Below, one piece after another: positions 23,382 through 31,300 of a stretch of DNA of 44,979 nt. Numbering within the stretch: the first letter of the stretch is position 1; the number at the start of each line of letters is the position of its first letter. The stretch is from contig CAYNAW010000007.1 of the NCBI GenBank assembly GCA_964395545.1, positions 1 to 44,979 of the forward strand, written 5' to 3'. The notes beneath the pieces are model-generated. The model did not search any database. It saw only the letters and a list, made by a program, of their open reading frames with translations, and was not told the DNA's origin. Both the position numbers and the translations under genes were made by a program. This DNA comes from CAYGVX01 sp964395545 (GTDB lineage Archaea; Thermoproteota; Bathyarchaeia; Bathyarchaeales; SOJC01).

Positions 23382-24713
23382 CTACAGGCTGTGCCACTTG
23401 GCGATTAGATTCCCCGTCTTTTCCGTCTTCTCTCTTCCATAGCGACTAGCCGGCTTCGTCAAATGCCTCTGAGAGCGGAGGGATGTCACGTAGAGATCTG
23501 GGGCGATTCCACGTTCCTCTCCAACCGTGATTTTCTTTAAAGACGTGGATTTGAAGCCGCATCTGGGACATCTCACCCCTTGATCCTTACCCATCGAAGT
23601 CATTCTTTTCCCGCAATTTGGGCAAGGCGGGTTGTGCGTAACCAATTTTGGCGCAAGTTTGACTATTCGCAGTTTCTCAAGGTTCACCGTCAATGGGTGC
23701 TCATGCGTATTCGGCTTGACTCCACCGTAGACTTCAACCGAGTCTCCAACTATCAGTTCCCCTGCAACCTTTCGTAAGGCGCCCGTCGGCTCGTAGGCAG
23801 CGCAATCCACTCTCCCTGTCTCGTCTTCTATGGAGAATATCCTGTGTCTCCGTGGAACTAGCCTCGGAGCCGACGCTACAGTGCCCGCGGCTATGACTGG
23901 CAGGTACGGCTGGATTTGGCTTAGTGTTTGTACACGTTTCAGGTGGGCGTCTGTTCCGTGGTTTGTTCGAAAGACGGCCCATCTCTCCACGGGTTCTGAG
24001 GTTCTAATCAGCGTGTGGGCTTGAATCACCGCTTCCGGTGTTTCTCCTCTGATGGCGTAGAGTATGGGGTCTGGACCTCTGGGCGTGATGAGGACTCGCC
24101 GAGTTTCTGGGTCAACGTTGTTGAAAGTTGACGGGGCAGTCTGCTTGTCCATCTCCACGATTGATTGAGCGTCTACTTGTCTCTTTGTGCCACGATTCTC
24201 TGCTGTCCGGTAGGCTATCACTTCGTACGTGTGGTCTCCCTTGAGGGTCTCGCCCACTGCCGCCAACGCGCCCACTACTCCGTATCCTGCCCCGAATCCC
24301 AGCGCCTCTGCCTTGTACTTCTTCACGAGTTCCAGCGCTTGTTCCATCTTGACTATGCTCTGGGTTGTGTTTCTTGCGAAGGCTTGGATTTCATCGGGAA
24401 CATCGTTGCCCTTGAAGAATACGATGCCCGGATCGGTGTCCTTGAAACCCAAGTCTGAGTTTTCCTCTACTGTATCAGCTACTGCTTCGAAGACTGTTGG
24501 GATTATGTCTTCGTCGCACGTTATCCTGAGGCAGAGGGCGCCGTTACCTCGGGTCTTCCAAGGTACGTTTGGGTTCAGGCGAACGAGGTTAGGATAATCG
24601 ACGAATTTAACGCCCAGCCTTTCAAGTTTCTCCACCAGTAAGGCGGCTATGTAAGTGGTGCAGCCGCCTCGGGGAGAGTCAGTGTCGTCGAAGCCGATGT
24701 GTAGCATGTCCAT
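23382..24713 (-). CDS. tiaS: tRNA(Ile2) 2-agmatinylcytidine synthetase TiaS
   Basis: 443 residues. TiaS uses ATP and agmatine to convert C34 of the CAU anticodon of tRNA-Ile2 to agmatidine, so that the tRNA reads AUA; it is specific to archaea. The N-terminal motif IGFDDTDSPRGGCTTY is diagnostic. A ferredoxin-like domain follows (around GFGAGYGVVGALAAVG and RGTKRQVDAQ), then an OB fold at about 290-370 and a C-terminal zinc ribbon CPNC...CPRC at about 375-400. The length matches the family. The start is the ATG at 24713, or the next ATG two codons on. It converges with the pilus operon; its promoter lies in 24746-24753. Confidence 0.95.
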   Translation of the reverse strand: MDMLHIGFDDTDSPRGGCTTYIAALLVEKLERLGVKFVDYPNLVRLNPNVPWKTRGNGALCLRITCDEDIIPTVFEAVADTVEENSDLGFKDTDPGIVFFKGNDVPDEIQAFARNTTQSIVKMEQALELVKKYKAEALGFGAGYGVVGALAAVGETLKGDHTYEVIAYRTAENRGTKRQVDAQSIVEMDKQTAPSTFNNVDPETRRVLITPRGPDPILYAIRGETPEAVIQAHTLIRTSEPVERWAVFRTNHGTDAHLKRVQTLSQIQPYLPVIAAGTVASAPRLVPRRHRIFSIEDETGRVDCAAYEPTGALRKVAGELIVGDSVEVYGGVKPNTHEHPLTVNLEKLRIVKLAPKLVTHNPPCPNCGKRMTSMGKDQGVRCPRCGFKSTSLKKITVGEERGIAPDLYVTSLRSQRHLTKPASRYGREKTEKTGNLIAKWHSL

Positions 24714-24745
24714 TAACGTTCAGCGTGTTGATTGTTTAAGCTCGG

Positions 24746-24776
24746 ATAAAAGGGCTGTGTCGAGAGATAGAAAAAA
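24746..24776 (-). promoter_or_regulatory. tiaS promoter and upstream T-run terminator
   Basis: On the minus strand CTTTTATC (24746-24753) lies ~35 nt before ATG 24713 and fits a TATA box. Just upstream, six T residues (24771-24776) follow the stop of the RAM-domain gene at 24791. T-runs of this kind terminate archaeal transcription, so this short spacer probably ends one transcript and begins the next. Confidence 0.35.
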
Positions 24777-24790
24777 GGGATTGAGGGGGG

Positions 24791-25036
24791 CTAAGTAGCT
24801 GCTGGTTCCTCGACCACTATCATTGTCAGCGTAGAGCGGACCTTGTCTAGGCGGCGGACGTGCCACGTGACGATTTCTTTAAGCCTGTCCATGGTGTCGG
24901 CGCCAATCTTGGCGACCACGTCGTAGACTCCGTAGACCGCATAGGCTTCCATCACTCCTTCTACGCCTTTAAGGGTCTTCAGCACTTCAGCTTCAGAGCC
25001 GATCTCGGTGTTTATGAGGACAAAGGCTACTGGCAT
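24791..25036 (-). CDS. Stand-alone Lrp/AsnC ligand-binding (RAM) domain protein
   Basis: 81 residues with the beta-alpha-beta-beta-alpha-beta pattern of a RAM (AsnC_trans_reg) domain: AFVLINTEIGSEAEVLKTLK, then the characteristic YGVYDVVAKIGADTMDRLKE and a final TLTMIVVEE. There is no helix-turn-helix. Such proteins form ring-shaped oligomers that bind amino acids, and may modulate full-length Lrp proteins or act as small-molecule sensors. It sits between valS and tiaS on the same strand. The ligand is unknown. Confidence 0.85.
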   Translation of the reverse strand: MPVAFVLINTEIGSEAEVLKTLKGVEGVMEAYAVYGVYDVVAKIGADTMDRLKEIVTWHVRRLDKVRSTLTMIVVEEPAAT

Positions 25037-25099
25037 ACATCATTCCCGACTCTATGTTTAGAAGTTGTCTCCTAAAATGCTTTGCTACTCATCGGTCTG

Positions 25100-27562
25100 C
25101 TATAAACCTGTGAACCGTACCTCTCGGTAGCCTTCTACTTCAATGCCTTCGCCCTTCTGCGCCAGCACGTTGACTTTCTCCACCTTACACGTACCCACGA
25201 TGTCCTCAGAAGACTGGTCTAGTGCCTCAGCGTTTTCCTCGTTCCCAGCATAAACCGTCAACTCCGCGACAGGAGCATTCAGCGGCATTCTTCTCCTCGC
25301 CTTCTCACGTCTGATCTCTCCGATGACAGCCACCAGCAGGTCGCCTTTCTTCACAGCCTCTTCATCCACGTCGCTCTTCGCCACCTGCGGCCAAGGCGAC
25401 ACGTGAATACTCTTATGCCCGAAGTCTTCGGTGAACATAGTCTGGTAGATTTCCTCCGTGACATGGGGCGCGATCGGAGCGAGGAGCTGCAGGAGACGAT
25501 ACAGGGCCGTGTACAGCGTGTACCGCGCGGCGTCGCGCTTCTCTTCGCCGTATACTTCTCCCCTGTAGAGCCTGTGCTTCGCGGCTTCTATATAGTTATC
25601 ACACAAGTCACGCCAAGCGAAACTCCTGATTTCCTCCATGGCAATGTTGAACTGGCACTTCTCCAAAGCTTGTGTCACCTTCAGTGTCGTTTTGTTCATC
25701 TTCGCTAGGAGCCACCTGTCCAGCAGGGTCAGCTTGGGAGGTTTCTTCTTCGGAGGCTTGTAATCCTCCAGCAGGGAACTGGCGAATCGGGAGGCATTCC
25801 ACAGCTTGATACCGAAACGCCAAGCATATTCCACGTCTGGCCATCGGAAGGGTATGTCTGAGCCCGTGGTGCCTCCGCCTGCTGCCCATTGTCTGCTTGT
25901 GTCTGCCCCGTATTTTTGGAAGACCTCTGGCGTGGCTATGTAGTTGCCGAGGCTCTTGCTCATTTTGCGTCCGTCGCTGCCCAACACCATGCCGTTTATG
26001 AGACAAGCCTTGTACGGGGTCTGGTCGAAGAGTGCCAAGTGGCGAACCATGAGGTAATAAGCCCACGTGCGGATGATGTCCGTCCCCGAGGGGTGAAGGT
26101 CGGCTGGAAAGAGCCGGCGCATCTCTCTGTCTGATTTGTCTGGCCATCCTGCGTGGACAGCACACGTTATGGAGGAGTCCATCCAAGTGTCGAACACGTC
26201 TCGTTCAGGAACAAACTTCGTGTGCCCGCATTTGGGGCATTTCTCAGTCTTCGGGTTTTCCTGTTTCGGATCAATGGGTGGCCAGTCTTCTTCTGCTAGA
26301 AGGACCTCGCCACATTTTTGGCAGTACCATATGGGAATCGGGGTGCCGAAGACTCGCTGGCGGCTTATGACCCAGTCCCAGTCGAGGGATTTTGCCCAGT
26401 CGACGAGGCGGGTTTTCATATAGTCTGGGTACCATTGGAGCGTGTTGGCGGTTTCCTCAATTTTGTCGGCTAGCTGTCGGGTCTTCATGAACCACTGCTT
26501 GGTCTCGAGGATTTCGATGGCAGAGTCGCAGCGGTCGCACAAGCCTACTTCTTGCTGAATCGGCTCGGACTTAACCAGCAATCCCTGCTTCTCGAGGTCT
26601 GCGGCGATGGCCTTCTTAGCCTCGAGGGTCGTCAACCCCTTATACTTGCCAGCCCTCTCGTTCATCCTTCCGTCTTCTGTCAACGTCATGATGGTGGGCA
26701 GCTTATGTTTAGCCACGGTCTTGACGTCTGCCTTGTCGCCGTAAGTGCATATCATGACCACACCCGTTCCGAAACCGGGGTCCACCATATCGTCTTTGAC
26801 TATCTTCACGACGCGGTCTGTGGTGGGTATGCCGACGTTCTTGCCCACATACTGCTTGTAACGTTCGTCTTTGGGGTTTACGGCTACTGTGACGCAGGCG
26901 GGTATAAGTTCTGGACGCGTTGTGGCGATGGTTAAGTAGCCCCGCTTTTCAAGTGGGAATTTAATATGGTGAAGTGTGCCTTTGCGTGTTTCGTAGTTCA
27001 CTTCGGCGTCGGCGATGGCCGTCTCGCAGCTTGGACACCAGTTCACCGGGTGCGTGCCCTGGTAGATGTAGCCCTTCTCGTACAGGCGTACAAAGCTCTG
27101 TTGAGTTCGTCGCCAGTAGTCGGGGTTCATGGTCTTGTATTCGGTCGTCCAGTCGTTGCTGCAGCCGAGCTGCTTTATGGCGGCTTTCATGACGTCTATG
27201 TATTTGTCGACGAATTTCTTGCAGAGCTCGATGAACTCGGCTGTAGGTGTCTCGGATTTTCTGACTCCGAATTCCGTCTCAGTTCTTCTCTCGATCTGGA
27301 GACCGTGGCAATCCCATCCTTGAGGGAAGTAGACGTTGTAGCCCCGCATGCGCCTATAGCGGGCGACCATGTCAAAGTAGGTCCAGTTGAGGACGTTGCC
27401 CATGTGAAACTCGCCGCTGGGGTAGGGCGGTGGGGTGTCGATGCTGAATGTGGGTTTTCTGCAGTCGCTCTGGTCAAAGTGGTAGATGCCCCACTCTTCC
27501 CACAGGCGTTGCCACTTTGCCTCAGTGGCGAGAAAATCTATGTCCTTCGGCAGCGGTTTCAT
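25100..27562 (-). CDS. valS: Valyl-tRNA synthetase
   Basis: 820 residues, the size of archaeal ValS. It charges tRNA-Val with valine. The Rossmann fold carries the HIGH-type motif PYPSGEFHMGNVLNW and the KMSKS motif DGRKMSKSLGNYI. The CP1 editing domain lies between them (TIATTRPELIPACVTVAVNP), with zinc-type cysteine pairs (WCPSCETAI, YCQKCGE, CPKCGHT). An anticodon-binding helical domain follows (about 600-760). The editing domain and overall layout separate it from IleS and LeuS. A minus-strand TATA box at 27581-27590 lies ~26 nt before the ATG, implying a leaderless mRNA. Confidence 0.95.
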   Translation of the reverse strand: MKPLPKDIDFLATEAKWQRLWEEWGIYHFDQSDCRKPTFSIDTPPPYPSGEFHMGNVLNWTYFDMVARYRRMRGYNVYFPQGWDCHGLQIERRTETEFGVRKSETPTAEFIELCKKFVDKYIDVMKAAIKQLGCSNDWTTEYKTMNPDYWRRTQQSFVRLYEKGYIYQGTHPVNWCPSCETAIADAEVNYETRKGTLHHIKFPLEKRGYLTIATTRPELIPACVTVAVNPKDERYKQYVGKNVGIPTTDRVVKIVKDDMVDPGFGTGVVMICTYGDKADVKTVAKHKLPTIMTLTEDGRMNERAGKYKGLTTLEAKKAIAADLEKQGLLVKSEPIQQEVGLCDRCDSAIEILETKQWFMKTRQLADKIEETANTLQWYPDYMKTRLVDWAKSLDWDWVISRQRVFGTPIPIWYCQKCGEVLLAEEDWPPIDPKQENPKTEKCPKCGHTKFVPERDVFDTWMDSSITCAVHAGWPDKSDREMRRLFPADLHPSGTDIIRTWAYYLMVRHLALFDQTPYKACLINGMVLGSDGRKMSKSLGNYIATPEVFQKYGADTSRQWAAGGGTTGSDIPFRWPDVEYAWRFGIKLWNASRFASSLLEDYKPPKKKPPKLTLLDRWLLAKMNKTTLKVTQALEKCQFNIAMEEIRSFAWRDLCDNYIEAAKHRLYRGEVYGEEKRDAARYTLYTALYRLLQLLAPIAPHVTEEIYQTMFTEDFGHKSIHVSPWPQVAKSDVDEEAVKKGDLLVAVIGEIRREKARRRMPLNAPVAELTVYAGNEENAEALDQSSEDIVGTCKVEKVNVLAQKGEGIEVEGYREVRFTGL

Positions 27563-27580
27563 GGATTAGACTCCATCGGT

Positions 27581-27590
27581 CTTTTATGCA
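27581..27590 (-). promoter_or_regulatory. TATA box for valS (leaderless)
   Basis: The minus strand reads TGCATAAAAG, centred ~26 nt from ATG 27562, so the transcript should start at the initiator codon. Confidence 0.5.
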
Positions 27591-27607
27591 AATAAGTGAG
27601 GGTAATA

Positions 27608-27620
27608 GATAACGATTATC
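27608..27620. promoter_or_regulatory. Palindrome GATAACGATTATC between divergent valS and MFS promoters
   Basis: GATAA and TTATC arms around a 3-nt centre. It lies ~45 nt upstream of the valS start and ~40 nt upstream of the MFS TATA box. Position and symmetry suit an operator for a dimeric regulator; nothing shows which one. Confidence 0.3.
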
Positions 27621-27655
27621 GTTTCCGAGGTTCCCTCTCTTTCGCTGAGGGTAAA

Positions 27656-27664
27656 GCTTTAAAT
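27656..27664 (+). promoter_or_regulatory. TATA box for the second MFS gene
   Basis: GCTTTAAAT at 27656-27664 predicts a start near 27686 and a ~20-nt leader containing AAAAGGG before ATG 27707. Confidence 0.45.
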
Positions 27665-27706
27665 CGGCTGCCCGCTTGCTCTCTGCTCTTCAGAAAAGGG
27701 ACCTTG

Positions 27707-28963
27707 ATGGGGATAACGGGCTATCTTAGGCATGAGTTCTCGTTCATAACGGGTAACTATCGAATTCTCATCATAAGCTGGATGATAATGGACCTCGCCA
27801 TGGAAATGCCCGTCCCGAACTATCAATATTACGTTCAAGCTCTGGGTGGGAAGGAGTTTCCGATGGCTCTGGGGATTATAGGGCTTGCCAATTTCCTTGC
27901 TATGGCAGCCGTGTCCTTCCCAGGCGGCTACCTTGCCGACAGGTATGGGCGGCGTTGGCTCATAACGACGATGACTTTCGGTTTAACGTTCTCCTACATC
28001 TTCTTCGCGCTTGCCCCCTCGTGGCACTTCATCCTGTTGGGGACTATCATTCACAGCCTATGCTTGATCTATCAGCCTGCATTGTTTGCGATGGTTCAAG
28101 ATTCACTTCCCGAGGAACGCAGGGGAATAGGCTCTTCGCTAATCCAGATGGTGCATGGAACGTTCAACACCCCTGGCCCCATAATCGCTGGCATGCTTCT
28201 TCTGCAGTTTGGGCTGATCACGAGTATGAGGATAGTCTATTTCATCGTGATGTTCCTGTTCCTTATAGCAGCGATTTGGCGGCTCAGGCTGAAGGAGACT
28301 ATGAAGAGCACTGAGCCCATTCGTTTCCGATATTTCATCTCCTCATACCCACAGGCCATAAGAGAATGTTGCGTCGACGTCTGGAAGATCGTGCCGAAGT
28401 CCGTCTTGTGGCTCCTCGCGGCCCAAATCCTGCTGATGTTCGCGAATGCCCAAGTCAACGTCATCAACGCGATATACGCGAGGGATCAGCTCGGCGTTCC
28501 AGAAGAGCTGTGGTGGCTCACGTTTCTCCCGCTTCTGATAACGATGATGGTCGCATCGATACCCGTTGGGAAAATGATCGATAGAATCGGACCGAGACGA
28601 CCGCTTATGCTCGGACCCCCTGTGCTGGCCTCCGCTCTGTTGCTCTTCGTCCACGGGAACTTCGCAACCATCATGATATCGATGAGCCTGAACGGCATAG
28701 TCTTCTTGCTCGTCATGTCTTCAGGGATGACTCTTACAGCCAGTCTTGTGGAGACCCCGAACAGGGGCAAGGTGAGAGGGCTCCTCAGCTTCCTGGGCTA
28801 CCTCTTCACCGGCGTCGGTATGCTGCTCGGCAACCTCTTCTATAACCTCATTCCCCAACTCCCCTTCTACCTAGCCATCGGGCTGACGGTTCCGATGCTG
28901 TTCATAATCTTCTTCCGAGTGCATCAACCCAAAAGACAGAGACTTGTCCAACCGAATCGATAA
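27707..28963 (+). CDS. Major facilitator superfamily transporter
   Basis: 418 residues from ATG 27707 (TTG 27704 is equally placed); AAAAGGG at ~27694-27700 supports this start, and the longer frame runs through the promoter. There are about 12 membrane helices. MFS motif A occurs as GGYLADRYGRRW after TM2, and a second-half equivalent is VGKMIDRIGPRRP. The TM4 region has LPEERRGIGSSLIQMVHG. It resembles archaeal sugar/drug exporters of the MFS_1 family, but no substrate is indicated. It diverges from valS and probably forms a single-gene unit. Confidence 0.85.
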   Translation: MGITGYLRHEFSFITGNYRILIISWMIMDLAMEMPVPNYQYYVQALGGKEFPMALGIIGLANFLAMAAVSFPGGYLADRYGRRWLITTMTFGLTFSYIFFALAPSWHFILLGTIIHSLCLIYQPALFAMVQDSLPEERRGIGSSLIQMVHGTFNTPGPIIAGMLLLQFGLITSMRIVYFIVMFLFLIAAIWRLRLKETMKSTEPIRFRYFISSYPQAIRECCVDVWKIVPKSVLWLLAAQILLMFANAQVNVINAIYARDQLGVPEELWWLTFLPLLITMMVASIPVGKMIDRIGPRRPLMLGPPVLASALLLFVHGNFATIMISMSLNGIVFLLVMSSGMTLTASLVETPNRGKVRGLLSFLGYLFTGVGMLLGNLFYNLIPQLPFYLAIGLTVPMLFIIFFRVHQPKRQRLVQPNR

Positions 28964-29033
28964 AAGACGTTTACACAGTGCTTCTTTTCTACGTTGGCTC
29001 TTCTTCGATATGTTGAAGCCTGTGGGGGCGAAA

Positions 29034-29041
29034 GTATAAAG
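29034..29041 (+). promoter_or_regulatory. TATA box for the small membrane-protein gene
   Basis: GTATAAAG, centred ~43 nt before ATG 29080. Predicted start near 29063, leader ~17 nt. Confidence 0.5.
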
Positions 29042-29079
29042 GTGTCACTTAGCACAGCTGTATTTGGGGTGGTTACGTA

Positions 29080-29313
29080 ATGTTCAAGAAAGAGAAGACT
29101 CGGATTTTTTGGTGGGGCTTGATAATTCTTGGGATTTCAGTGGTTGAGCTGTTTGCCGTTTTTTGGTATCCTCTTGTAGTTTGGTCCTCCCACAGCTACT
29201 ATTACTTTGATTGGCGGTATCTTGGGCCCCCAATCTTCGGTGGAGTAGTCTTCTTGTTGATTGGACTTTATATGATGTTGTCTGGCGTGAAGAAAGAAGA
29301 GATTCAAAGTTAG
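29080..29313 (+). CDS. Small two-helix membrane protein
   Basis: 77 residues with two hydrophobic segments (about 10-32, WWGLIILGISVVELFAVFWY, and 48-68, PPIFGGVVFLLIGLYMML) joined by an aromatic loop (HSYYYFDWRY). Both ends are charged. It has its own TATA box, a short leader and a normal start, which supports a real gene. No family is recognised. It converges with the small winged-helix gene (1-nt gap). Confidence 0.6.
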   Translation: MFKKEKTRIFWWGLIILGISVVELFAVFWYPLVVWSSHSYYYFDWRYLGPPIFGGVVFLLIGLYMMLSGVKKEEIQS

Positions 29314-29314
29314 A

Positions 29315-29509
29315 TTACTTTGCCGCGATTGTGTATTGTCGTCCTTTTGTCTCAATCTGACCTGTTTCGAAGAGATGTCTGAGGGCTTTGTAGACCGCTT
29401 TCTCGGGCTTACCAAGTTTTAGGGCGATTTCTGCTAAAGTCATAGGTTGTGGAGAGCTTCGCAGGGCTTCCAAAACGGGCTCGTCGAGCTTACCCAATAG
29501 ACTCACCAC
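29315..29509 (-). CDS. Small winged-helix DNA-binding protein
   Basis: 64 residues, essentially one winged-helix domain: LDEPVLEALRSSPQPMTLAE, then a recognition helix (KPEKAVYKALRHLFETGQI) and a wing ending TKGRQYTIAA. It resembles minimal MarR/ArsR-like archaeal regulators. The start is GTG 29509; a TATA box at 29541-29550 puts transcription ~11 nt upstream. The target is unknown, but it converges on the small membrane-protein gene and stands next to the fumarase genes. Confidence 0.7.
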   Translation of the reverse strand: MVSLLGKLDEPVLEALRSSPQPMTLAEIALKLGKPEKAVYKALRHLFETGQIETKGRQYTIAAK

Positions 29510-29540
29510 GCATGTGAGAAACCTACTCTCGACCGCGACT

Positions 29541-29550
29541 ATATTTATAA
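29541..29550 (-). promoter_or_regulatory. TATA box for the small winged-helix gene
   Basis: The minus strand reads TTATAAATAT, a strong TATA match ~37 nt before GTG 29509. Between here and the fumarase promoter (29551-29720) I see no supported gene. Confidence 0.5.
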
Positions 29551-29733
29551 CTTGCCCATCATGGATGTCTTAGCCAAAGCCGTTTTCTATCTAGTGCATA
29601 TGATAAGACAGAACACGTGTCAGAAACTATTGGATTGTACGCCAGCTTAATTGGAACGAAGGCCAAAATGTCATCGCGATTCCATTCCAACTTCACGTTA
29701 CAGAGAACCCAACACAACAAACACGCACAAAAC

Positions 29734-29740
29734 CTATAAA
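29734..29740 (+). promoter_or_regulatory. TATA box for the fumarase operon
   Basis: CTATAAA within AACCTATAAACC. It is preceded by ACGCACAAAA (29723-29732), a match to the box seen in pilin promoters, though this stretch is generally A/C-rich. Predicted start near 29763, just before AAGGA and TTG 29786. Confidence 0.5.
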
Positions 29741-29785
29741 CCCCCGCCCAAACAACATACCTTCAAAAATCAGAAGGAACCCTCA

Positions 29786-30667
29786 TTGAACACCGAACAA
29801 ACCGTCGAAAACACGGCCATCACCCTCCTACGCCTCGCAGTCATACAACTCCCCCAAGACATCAAAACCGCCCTCCAAAGAGCCTACGGACAAGAAACAA
29901 GCGAAGCAGGAAAAACTCAACTCAGAGCCATCCTCGACAACATTCAGCTAGCCGAACAAACTCAAACCCCCCTATGCCAAGACACAGGCACAATAATTTT
30001 CTACGTCAGAGCAGGCGCACAGGCAAGAGACCTTGACAAGATCGAAGGCGCGCTCGTTAGTGCCACTAAAAAAGCTACACCTCAAATCCCACTCAGACCG
30101 AACGCGGTCGACCCATTTACCCAGAAAAACACGGGAGACAACACAGGCAGAAACATCCCGTGCATAAACTGGGAAATCGTGTCGGGCGACACCATAGAAA
30201 TCACCGTACTGCCCAAAGGCGGGGGCTCAGAAAACGTTTGTACCATAGGCATGCTCGTCCCGGGCGAAGGAGTCAAAGGGCTTAAGAAATTTGTCATAGA
30301 CGCAGTGGTGAAAGCAGGCTCTATGCCTTGCCCCCCAAACGTCCTCGGCGTAGCAGTCGGAGGCGGAGCAGACATAGCCATTAAGCTAGCCAAGAAAGCC
30401 CTATTACGCCCAATAGATCAGCCAAACCCAGATCCAGAAATAGCCAAACTCGAAAGAGAACTTCTCGATGCCACAAATCAAACAGGCATAGGACCCATGG
30501 GACTAGGCGGCAGCACCACGGTCCTAGGCGTAAACGTGGACTACGCCGCAAGACACCCAGCATCATTCCCTGCAGCCGTAGCTTTCAACTGCTGGGCAGC
30601 AAGAAGAGCCACTGCACGCATACATCCTGACGGACGCGTAGAATATTTGACTCACAAAGTGGAGTGA
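29786..30667 (+). CDS. fumA: Fumarate hydratase class I, alpha subunit
   Basis: 293 residues from TTG 29786, chosen because AAGGA stands ~8 nt upstream; the upstream frame (from 29651) is Lys/Pro/Thr-rich and overlaps the promoter. It forms a heterotetramer with the beta subunit and interconverts malate and fumarate using an oxygen-sensitive [4Fe-4S] cluster. Family motifs are LCQDTGT (cluster Cys), KNTGDNTGRNIPCINWE, LPKGGGSENVCTIGML and the cluster region GSMPCPPNVLGVAVGGG. The length matches archaeal split fumarases. The beta gene follows at 12 nt. It probably feeds fumarate to the reductase encoded convergently next to it. Confidence 0.93.
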   Translation: MNTEQTVENTAITLLRLAVIQLPQDIKTALQRAYGQETSEAGKTQLRAILDNIQLAEQTQTPLCQDTGTIIFYVRAGAQARDLDKIEGALVSATKKATPQIPLRPNAVDPFTQKNTGDNTGRNIPCINWEIVSGDTIEITVLPKGGGSENVCTIGMLVPGEGVKGLKKFVIDAVVKAGSMPCPPNVLGVAVGGGADIAIKLAKKALLRPIDQPNPDPEIAKLERELLDATNQTGIGPMGLGGSTTVLGVNVDYAARHPASFPAAVAFNCWAARRATARIHPDGRVEYLTHKVE

Positions 30668-30679
30668 GGTGAACAACTA

Positions 30680-31282
30680 ATGGCAACTTACAAGCTAAAA
30701 ACCCCGATCTCAGAAGGGCAAATAAGAGAACTCAAAGTCAACGATGTGATATACGTTACAGGCACGGTCGTAACCGCGCGTGACCAAGCTCACAGTAGGG
30801 CTCTCCAATTCCACAAAGAAGGAAAACCGCTCCCCGTCAACTTGGAAGGCGCAGCGGTCTTCCACTGTGGACCCATTGTTAAGAAAGAGGGAGACACATG
30901 GGCGGTAGTAGCGGCGGGTCCAACGACGAGTACACGCATGGACATATTCGAAGACGAGTTCATTAAGAACTTCAAAGTCCGAGTGGTCATCGGCAAAGGA
31001 GGCATGGGAAAACGCACCACCGACGCCATGCAGAAATACGGCGCCATCTACGGAGCTTTCACAGGCGGAGCAGGCGTTCTAGCAGCCAGAGCCGTCAAAG
31101 AAGTTAAGGCCGTGGAATGGTACGACTTGGGTATGCCTGAAGCCCTATGGATCTTTGAGGTCGAAGAATTCGGTCCCCTAGCAGTAGCCATCGACTCCCA
31201 CGGCAACAACGTCTACGAAGATGTCAAAAAGAAGACAGAGGAAAACAGAAAGAAGATATACGAGCAGCTAGGCATCCAGTAA
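30680..31282 (+). CDS. fumB: Fumarate hydratase class I, beta subunit
   Basis: 200 residues from ATG 30680 (GAGGTG ~11 nt upstream). This is the C-terminal half of class I fumarase: VYVTGTVVTARDQAHSRAL, FHCGPIVKKE, the signature AAGPTTSTRMDIFEDEFI, IGKGGMGKRTTDAM and the substrate-site region VEWYDLGMPEALWIFEVE. It completes the fumarase with the alpha subunit. It converges with the iron-sulfur subunit of the fumarate reductase, 18 nt apart. Confidence 0.93.
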   Translation: MATYKLKTPISEGQIRELKVNDVIYVTGTVVTARDQAHSRALQFHKEGKPLPVNLEGAAVFHCGPIVKKEGDTWAVVAAGPTTSTRMDIFEDEFIKNFKVRVVIGKGGMGKRTTDAMQKYGAIYGAFTGGAGVLAARAVKEVKAVEWYDLGMPEALWIFEVEEFGPLAVAIDSHGNNVYEDVKKKTEENRKKIYEQLGIQ

Positions 31283-31300
31283 GGGCGTTAAGAGAGGCTC

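Noticed and set aside
26966..27595. 209-codon open frame on the plus strand
   Set aside because: It lies wholly opposite the conserved HIGH-motif region of valS and is a shadow caused by codon bias.
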